Below the pieces are notes generated by a model. It was given only the letters and a program-made list of their open reading frames with translations. It was not told the origin of the DNA and made no database searches. This document shows positions 58,008 through 64,000 of a stretch of DNA of 64,000 bases, piece by piece. Location: NCBI RefSeq assembly GCF_016680995.1, contig NZ_JAEQMG010000040.1:1-64000 (forward strand), in the 5' to 3' direction. Within the stretch, counting starts at the first letter, position 1. Every line of letters starts with the position of its first letter. This DNA comes from Ruminococcus difficilis. GTDB lineage: Bacteria > Bacillota_A > Clostridia > Oscillospirales > Acutalibacteraceae. Both the position numbers and the translations under genes were made by a program.

Positions 58008-61000
58008 ATGTTCAAAAAAATGTTGTCACTGCTCTTGGCAGTGATGATGGTCGTTTCCTTAGCGGCGGTCGGCGTTGTGAATACCGGCGCGGCTGAGGTA
58101 CCTGTCGCTTCCACAGGCGATCTGGATCCTGCAACCCTTTATTTTGACAGCTCCACAACAGGCTGGGAATTTGGCGAAAAGAGTAAGATCTCTTTCCATA
58201 TCTTCGGCGGCGATTTTGGAACGGAAGAGAATTCGACCACGGGTCTCGCATGGGGCACTAAGAAGGCTCTTGGTACTGCTGTAGCCGATTCAAACGGCGT
58301 CTTTTCCTTCAAGCCCTCTGCTAAAGGACTTACGCTCAACGAGGGCGTTCAGTACAAAATCATTTTCGGTTTTTCCAAGGGCGGAACAGGAGCCATCGAC
58401 GGCGGACAGACCTACGATCTGCTCTTTACTACCGACTGCCTCGGTCATATCGCGTATTGCGACGGCACCGAGTATGAAAACCCCGTAGATAGCTCCAAAA
58501 AGACACTGGCTGCTTTTTGGCAGGATATGGACGCTTCCGTGGTTGGTCCCGTTCTCCAGATCTCATCGATCGGTAACGTAGTCGGCACCTGTCCCGAGGC
58601 GGGCAAAACACCCCAATCCATCTTCAATGACTTTTTGACTGTCGTTAACAGTGAAACAGGCGTAACCGCCTATGAAAACGCTCTTCATTTTGTTGTCGAG
58701 CCCGGCACGAAGACCGAGCAGAAGCTGATCGACGATATCGGCGCCGACTTAGGTCTTGCCAAGCAGGATATTCAGGCTGCTTTTGAAGCTGCGGAGATCG
58801 AGACTACATGGGATTACGCCGCGTCTACCCTGCATGAGCATACCCCCGGTGAGCCTGTCCGTGAGAACGAGGTAGCCGCTACCTTCACCTCTGAGGGCTC
58901 CTACGACGAGGTCACATACTGCTCCGGTTGCGGCGAGGAGATCTCCCGCGAGCACAAAACCATCGAACAGCGCACTCCCGACCCCGACACGCTTTATTTT
59001 GACAGCTCCACAACAGGCTGGGAATTTGGCGAAAAGAGTAAGATCTCTTTCCATATCTTCGGCGGTGACCTCGAGAACGGTCTCGCATGGGGCACTAAGA
59101 AAGCCCTTGGTACTGCTGTATCAGGCATGGACGGCATGTTTTCCTTCAAACCCTCCGCAAAAGGCCTTACGCTCAATGAGGGCGTTCAGTATAAGATCAT
59201 TTTCGGTTTTTCTAAAGCCGGAACCGGAGCGATCGACGGCGGACAGACCTACGATCTGCTCTTCACCACCGATTGCTTAGGTCATATCGCGTATTGCGAC
59301 GGCACCGAGTATGAAAACCCCGTAGACAGCTCCAAAAAGACACTGGCCGCTTTTTGGCACGATATGGATGCATCCGTTGTCGGTCCTGTTAAGCAGATTT
59401 CTTCCATCGGTAACGTAGTCGGTACCTGCCTTGCGGAAGGCACCACCGATGAATCTCTTTTCACAGACTTTTTGACAGTGGTCGATAGTACCACCAACAA
59501 GACCAAATATGAAAACGCATATCAGTTTGTTGTCGAGCCCGGCACGAAGACTGAGCAGAAGATGATCGACGATATCGGCACAGACTTAGGTCTGACCAAG
59601 CAGCAGATATTTGACGCGTTCTATAACAATAATATTGAGACTGCATGGGATTATACCGTATCCACCCTGCCCGGCGACGTCACTCCTCCTCATACCCATA
59701 CACCCGGCGACCCCGTGATCGAGAACGATCACGCTTCTACCTGCACCACCGCAGGCTCCTATGAAGAAGTCATCTACTGCACCGAGTGTCATGAGGAGCT
59801 CTCCCGAGAGACCAAGTATCATGAGCTGGCTGCTCATACTCCCGGCGAGGCTGTACAGGAGAACATCGTTCACGCGACCTGCAACTCGACAGGCTCCTTT
59901 GACGATGTCGTATACTGCACCGTGTGTCACGCAGAGCTTTCCCGCACTCCCAGAGTCATTCAAAAGCTCAATCATACTCCCGGAGACCCCGTGATCGAGA
60001 ATGATCACGCTTCCACCTGCACCGTAAGAGGCTCTTATGACGAGGTCGTCTACTGTACCGCTTGTCAGACAGAGCTTTCCCGCGAGACCAAGTATCATGA
60101 TCTGGCTCCTCATACTCCCGGCAATGCCGTGATCGAGAACGACCACGTTTCTACCTGCACCGTAAAAGGCGCTTATGACGAAGTCACCTACTGCACCGCT
60201 TGTCAGACAGAGCTTTCCCGCGAGACCAAGTACCACGATCTGGCTCCTCATACTCCCGGTACGGCAGTCCACGAGAATGAAGTAGTCACCCATGACAAGA
60301 CCACCTATGACGAGGTTATTTACTGCACCGTATGTCAGGCAGAGATCAGCCGCACCCCGGTTGAGCTCCCGATCATCACTCATACCCTGACCTATGTACC
60401 CGAGGTTCCCGCTACCGAGCAGGCTGCCGGTACCAAGGCGCACTATACCTGCTCCGGCTGTACCAAGCTCTTTGCCGACGCGGCAGGTACTCAGGAGGTC
60501 ACCGCGGCTTCCCTGATCATTCCGAAGCTCGACCATGTCCACACACCCGGTCAGACAGTGATCGAGAACGAAGTTGCCGCGACCTGTAAGGCGGCAGGCT
60601 CATATGACGAGGTCGTTTACTGCACCTCCTGCCACGCGGAGCTTTCCCGCACCCACAAGACCATCGCAAAGCTCGCGCATACTCCCGGCACCGCAGTGAT
60701 TGAGAACGAAGTAGCCGCGACCTGCAAGGCGGCAGGCTCCTATGACGAGGTCGTATATTGCACCGTATGTCATGATGAGATCTCCCGCACCCACAAGACG
60801 ATCGCTAAGCTCGCGCATACTCCCGGTACCGCGGTTCGTGAGAACGAGGTTCCCGCGACCTGCACCGCGGCAGGCTCCTATGACGAGGTCGTATACTGCA
60901 CCGTATGTCATGATGAGCTCTCCCGCAGCCACAAAACCATCGCGAAGCTCGCTCATTCTCTCACGTTCAAGCCCTACCAGGCTGCGACCGAAGAGGCTGA

Positions 61001-61325
61001 CGGCTGGAACGCTCACTATCAGTGCTCCGAGTGCGGAAAGTATTTCTCCGACGCCGAAGGCAAGAACGAGCTCACTTGGGATCAGATCGTGATTCCGAGG
61101 ATCGTCATCGGCAAGCGCGGTGATATTGACGGCGACGGCAAGATCACCATTCTCGACGTCACCTGTCTCCAGCGCGTCCTCGCAGGCGTTAAGGCAAGAG
61201 ATAACGTCGTTGAAAAGCTCGGCGATGTTGACGGCGACGGCTCTCTCACCGCAGTCGACACTACTCTGCTTCAGCGCTGGCTCTTAGGTCTGAATCAGGA
61301 TCTTGACATCGGTGAGGATGTTTGA
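58008..61325 (+). CDS. Dockerin protein with duplicated N-module and eleven Cys repeats
   Basis: A protein of 1105 residues. Signal peptide about 1-28. Two near-identical modules (about 40-270 and 328-555) contain LYFDSSTTGWEFGEKSKISF and LAAFW-DMDASVVGPV; I do not recognise their family, though TLYFDSS-GW resembles carbohydrate-binding modules. Nine repeats of about 45 residues follow (HTPG-x-V-x-EN...ATC...GSYDEVVYCT-C...SR) with two of a related type (HYTCSGCTKLFADAAG, HYQCSECGKYFSDAEG). The C-terminal dockerin is at about 1034-1102 (DIDGDGKITILDVTCLQRV, DVDGDGSLTAVDTTLLQRW). No enzyme domain is visible. It is probably a stalk-like, surface-complex protein. Confidence 0.82.
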   Translation: MFKKMLSLLLAVMMVVSLAAVGVVNTGAAEVPVASTGDLDPATLYFDSSTTGWEFGEKSKISFHIFGGDFGTEENSTTGLAWGTKKALGTAVADSNGVFSFKPSAKGLTLNEGVQYKIIFGFSKGGTGAIDGGQTYDLLFTTDCLGHIAYCDGTEYENPVDSSKKTLAAFWQDMDASVVGPVLQISSIGNVVGTCPEAGKTPQSIFNDFLTVVNSETGVTAYENALHFVVEPGTKTEQKLIDDIGADLGLAKQDIQAAFEAAEIETTWDYAASTLHEHTPGEPVRENEVAATFTSEGSYDEVTYCSGCGEEISREHKTIEQRTPDPDTLYFDSSTTGWEFGEKSKISFHIFGGDLENGLAWGTKKALGTAVSGMDGMFSFKPSAKGLTLNEGVQYKIIFGFSKAGTGAIDGGQTYDLLFTTDCLGHIAYCDGTEYENPVDSSKKTLAAFWHDMDASVVGPVKQISSIGNVVGTCLAEGTTDESLFTDFLTVVDSTTNKTKYENAYQFVVEPGTKTEQKMIDDIGTDLGLTKQQIFDAFYNNNIETAWDYTVSTLPGDVTPPHTHTPGDPVIENDHASTCTTAGSYEEVIYCTECHEELSRETKYHELAAHTPGEAVQENIVHATCNSTGSFDDVVYCTVCHAELSRTPRVIQKLNHTPGDPVIENDHASTCTVRGSYDEVVYCTACQTELSRETKYHDLAPHTPGNAVIENDHVSTCTVKGAYDEVTYCTACQTELSRETKYHDLAPHTPGTAVHENEVVTHDKTTYDEVIYCTVCQAEISRTPVELPIITHTLTYVPEVPATEQAAGTKAHYTCSGCTKLFADAAGTQEVTAASLIIPKLDHVHTPGQTVIENEVAATCKAAGSYDEVVYCTSCHAELSRTHKTIAKLAHTPGTAVIENEVAATCKAAGSYDEVVYCTVCHDEISRTHKTIAKLAHTPGTAVRENEVPATCTAAGSYDEVVYCTVCHDELSRSHKTIAKLAHSLTFKPYQAATEEADGWNAHYQCSECGKYFSDAEGKNELTWDQIVIPRIVIGKRGDIDGDGKITILDVTCLQRVLAGVKARDNVVEKLGDVDGDGSLTAVDTTLLQRWLLGLNQDLDIGEDV

Positions 61326-61357
61326 TCACTGAAAGTATGATATCACAAAACATTTTC

Positions 61358-61391
61358 GCTCCCTCTGCTTCGGCGGAGGGAGCAGTTTTTA
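61358..61391 (+). terminator. Terminator of the third dockerin gene
   Basis: GCTCCCTCTGC / GCGGAGGGAGC stem with a TTCG loop, followed by AGTTTTTAT. A degenerate GTCATTGCGA-type repeat follows at about 61437-61495. Confidence 0.88.
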
Positions 61392-61602
61392 TCTACTGAA
61401 ATCCGAAGAAATAATAATGATTTACTTAATTAAACAGTCGTTGTAAGGGGAGTTGAAACACGCTTCAACCCTGTGGTGATTTCAACTTAAAAAGGATGAG
61501 AGCGCGGCGGCTGTCTTTTTCATTTTCACCCATTTTGTAATCATTTTGTCATAATACACAAAAGTGGGGCAAAAATCTCTATTAAAAAATAAACAATAAT
61601 CG

Positions 61603-61631
61603 TTGAATATTTTAAAAAGATATGTTAGAAT
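61603..61631 (+). promoter_or_regulatory. Promoter of the repeat-unit exoprotein gene
   Basis: TTGAAT (61603-61608), 17-bp spacer, TAGAAT (61626-61631). The block at 61544-61583 (TTTTGTCATAATACACAAAA and AAAAATCTCTAT) matches 57805-57844, at nearly the same distance from the -35 box. Confidence 0.75.
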
Positions 61632-61667
61632 TATATTGTCTGAAAATATATCCCGAGGAGGATTAAC

Positions 61668-64000
61668 ATGAAAAAAATTATCAGCATGTTGTTGGTGCTT
61701 GCCATGATGATCACAGTGCTTACTGTCGGCATCACCACAACGACCGCCGCTGAAACGGCGACCATCACTATCTACGGCCTTGACGGCACTACCGAAGTCA
61801 AGGAAATCAACGTAGGCGAGGAGTTCACGGTTTATTCCACTCTGAACGCTTCCGCTTCCGCTCCCAACGGTATGATCGGTTCGATCCAGGGTACCCAGAC
61901 CTATACGTCCGGCGTTCTTTCTCTGGTTGATGAGGTCACCGGTCAGTACGGCGAGTTCGCAGATCTCGTCAAGGTATTCCCCATCACAGGTGAGGCTACC
62001 GTTGCCAACGGCGCTCAGACGGGAAAAATCGTCTACAATGCAACTAACCCTTCCACATCCGACGCGTTCCGGTTTGATTCCGATTCCTCTCAGCTGATCG
62101 TTACCACCTATAAGGTAACCGCTGCGGGTACCGGTGAAGTCAAGAACGCTCTTCGCAACCTCGCGGTTGCCGATACCGATCTGACCAGAATCATCTTTGA
62201 GGGTCAGCTCCAGGAAGGCAAGTCCATCGCGGGCAAAGCGACCTTTACCGATCCCACACCCACTATCGACCATGCTGAGGTTCGCATCCATAATCTCGAC
62301 GGTTCTGTTGAGACCCAGTCCTTCAACATCGGCGATACTTTCAATGTATACACCACCCTCGACGCTTCTTCCGTCAACGACGGTCTGATGTCTTCCGTCA
62401 ACGGTACTCAGCGCTATACCACCTCTGTCCTGTCGTTAGCTGACTCCGTAGACGCGGACGGCTATCTCACCGATACCGCTAAGGTATTCCCCGTGATGGG
62501 CGACAGCGCGATCGGCACCGCGAAGGATTCCGGTACCGTTAAGTACGCGGGCTCCTCCGTAGGCGGTTTCCTGTTCAATTCTCTCAGATCTCAGCTGATT
62601 GTTACCACTTATCGCGTCACCGCTAACGGTTATGCCGATATCACCAACAAGCTGAACGTACTCGCCGCGGCGGATGAGGATATCACCCGTATCGTATTCA
62701 ACGGCGAGACTCAGGCGGGCAAGACCTATTCCATGCTCGGCTCCTTCACTACCGACGGCCCGATCCCGACCCTGCCTCCCACTCAGCCCCCCACAGAGCC
62801 TTCCGACAAGCTCAAGGTCACCATCGTGAACCCCGATAACACCACTGTTGTCAAGGAGTTCAACAAGAATGATACCTTCACCGTATATACCGTTCTCAAC
62901 GCAGGCACCACCATCGCCAGCGTAGACGGCACCCAGACTTATCCCACCGCATCTCTCCAGCTGACCGATCAGGTCACCGGCGAGTATCACGAGATCGTCA
63001 ACACCACAGCGATGTTCCCGATCCTCGGCGACGAGGCAGTTGCGGCTGTTAACAACGGCGCTATCAAGTTCAACGCTTCCAGAGGCGCGATCGGCGGCGG
63101 CTATGCGTTCAACACCGCTACCTCTCAGCTGATCGTTACCAACTATAAGGTTCTCGCTACCGGCGAAGCTACGATCAAGACTACCCTCAAGACCCTGATC
63201 AAGGACGACGAGGCTGCGACCAAGATCGTATACAACGACCAGACTCAGCCCGGTCAGAGCTATACCATCTCCGGTACCTTTACCGATCCCGGCGCTCCCG
63301 TGATCCCGACCGAAGCTCCCACCGAGCCTCCCGTAAAGCCGACTGAGCCCCAGCCCGATAACAAGGCTACCGTTACCATCATCGGCATCGACGGCACCTC
63401 CAAGGTCAAGACCTTCAACGTCGGTGATGAGTTCACCGTATACACCACCCTCAACACCTCTTCCGCTGCTCCCACCGGCGTCGCTTCCATCGACGCGACC
63501 CAGTCCTTCACCAAGGGCATCCTGCAGTCTACCGACGAGGTTGACGATCTCTTTGTTGTCACCGACAGCGAGGCGATGTTCCCCGTTCTGGGCGCCGCGA
63601 CTGTCGCGAAGATCGATCCCGAGCTCGCCACCAACAAGTTCAACGCTTCCACCCCGCAGATCGGCAAGGGCTTCAAGTTTGAGACCGACGATTCTCTGCT
63701 GGCTGTTACCCACTATAAGGTCACTGCCGCGGGTAACGCAGAGGTCAGAACCGCTCTGAATATGCTGGCAGCTTCTGACAGCAGCCTCACCCGTATCGTC
63801 AACAAGGGCGTCTTACAGCCCGGCTTCACACTCGGCGGTTACTCTTCGTTCTATGAGCCCGGCAAGCCCGAGCCTACAGAAGCTCCGACAGAAGCTCCGA
63901 CAGAAGCTCCGACCACACCCGCGACCGAGCCTCAGCCCGGCCAGACTGCCAACGTTACCATCTACGGTGTCGACGGCACCTCTCAGGTCAAGACCTTTAA
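61668..64000 (+). CDS. Secreted repeat-unit protein, candidate scaffoldin (3' end outside the window)
   Basis: An open frame of 777 codons with no stop before the window end. Signal peptide about 1-27 (MKKIISMLLVLAMMITVLTV). Units start near residues 29, 200, 381, 565 and 760, each opening like VTIIGIDGTSKVKTFNVGD and followed by EFTVYTTLN. Each then has a T-Q-x-(Y/F) strand, MFPVLG, a KFNAS turn and QLIVTTYKVTAAG, about 150 residues in all. PTEAP-type linkers separate the later units. An Ig-like beta sandwich with a GD-x-F-T-V start and a late YKVTA-G strand is what a divergent cohesin would show. That reading is inference; sequence alone also fits another repeated Ig-like adhesive domain. 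GAGGAG lies before ATG 61668. Confidence 0.8.
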   Translation, partial: MKKIISMLLVLAMMITVLTVGITTTTAAETATITIYGLDGTTEVKEINVGEEFTVYSTLNASASAPNGMIGSIQGTQTYTSGVLSLVDEVTGQYGEFADLVKVFPITGEATVANGAQTGKIVYNATNPSTSDAFRFDSDSSQLIVTTYKVTAAGTGEVKNALRNLAVADTDLTRIIFEGQLQEGKSIAGKATFTDPTPTIDHAEVRIHNLDGSVETQSFNIGDTFNVYTTLDASSVNDGLMSSVNGTQRYTTSVLSLADSVDADGYLTDTAKVFPVMGDSAIGTAKDSGTVKYAGSSVGGFLFNSLRSQLIVTTYRVTANGYADITNKLNVLAAADEDITRIVFNGETQAGKTYSMLGSFTTDGPIPTLPPTQPPTEPSDKLKVTIVNPDNTTVVKEFNKNDTFTVYTVLNAGTTIASVDGTQTYPTASLQLTDQVTGEYHEIVNTTAMFPILGDEAVAAVNNGAIKFNASRGAIGGGYAFNTATSQLIVTNYKVLATGEATIKTTLKTLIKDDEAATKIVYNDQTQPGQSYTISGTFTDPGAPVIPTEAPTEPPVKPTEPQPDNKATVTIIGIDGTSKVKTFNVGDEFTVYTTLNTSSAAPTGVASIDATQSFTKGILQSTDEVDDLFVVTDSEAMFPVLGAATVAKIDPELATNKFNASTPQIGKGFKFETDDSLLAVTHYKVTAAGNAEVRTALNMLAASDSSLTRIVNKGVLQPGFTLGGYSSFYEPGKPEPTEAPTEAPTEAPTTPATEPQPGQTANVTIYGVDGTSQVKTF

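Noticed and set aside
59690..60960. CxxCH motifs (CTECH, CTVCH, CTSCH) suggesting a multi-haem cytochrome c
   Set aside because: Sister repeats carry CTACQ, CTVCQ and CSGCG instead, so His is not conserved. No haem-attachment system is seen, and the protein is a dockerin-bearing exoprotein of an anaerobe. A zinc or disulfide role is likelier.

Overview
The window looks like a chromosome segment from a Gram-positive, strictly anaerobic gut or rumen clostridium, most likely a Ruminococcus-like member of the Oscillospiraceae/Ruminococcaceae. I infer this from four things: secreted proteins with type I dockerins and PTEAP linkers, the SCIFF ranthipeptide with its radical SAM maturase, oxygen-sensitive 2-hydroxyacyl-CoA dehydratase/activase proteins, and a Tn4451-type TnpV. 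No species is claimed.

Layout. 0.4-5.6 kb: flavodoxin behind a strong promoter with palindromic operators, a methyltransferase, a response regulator/histidine kinase/acetyltransferase operon, and a four-helix-bundle gene flanked by inverted repeats. 5.6-12 kb: a six-gene minus-strand operon of two HgdB/double-cubane-type subunits, an ATP-dependent activase, a membrane polyferredoxin, a DsbD/TauE-like membrane protein and a Cys-rich membrane-anchored protein. 12.1-14 kb: an accessory patch with a barnase toxin and barstar, a chimeric tRNA-Ala repeat, and tnpV with its small partner. 14.2-23.2 kb: a LytS-type kinase with a REC/winged-helix regulator, a giant papain-dockerin-S41 exoprotease with a decayed tandem copy, and membrane proteins. 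23.4-33.3 kb: a nucleotidyltransferase, tRNA-Ala(CGC) with two tandem copies of its 5' half, scfA/scfB, a PLP decarboxylase, two large activase/dehydratase proteins and a lipoprotein. 33.5-49.7 kb: murE, a malto-oligosaccharide ABC importer (binding protein and two permeases) followed by a GH13 amylase lipoprotein, a lipase-like hydrolase, a giant MacB-type transporter, a glycolipid glycosyltransferase and a VanW protein. 50.8-64 kb: four secreted proteins in a row. Three end in dockerins. The fourth, cut by the window end, has at least five ~180-residue repeat units of a kind that could be divergent cohesins.

How the parts may work together. The amylase lipoprotein and importer, starch-binding-like modules on dockerin proteins, and a possible scaffoldin suggest an amylosome-like surface complex for starch. 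The four exoprotein genes share the promoter pattern TTGAA(T/G)-N17-TANNAT with TTGAAT-like boxes, and two share a further upstream block, so they are probably co-regulated.

A second theme is an unusual load of small non-coding repeats. These include a TIR-bearing MITE-like family (one relative sits in frame inside an activase gene), a GTCATTGCGA...GTGGCAATCTCAACC family with the first family nested in it, chimeric tRNA-Ala repeats, and a 280-nt element at 39429-39708 whose nested inverted repeats predict a multi-branched RNA.
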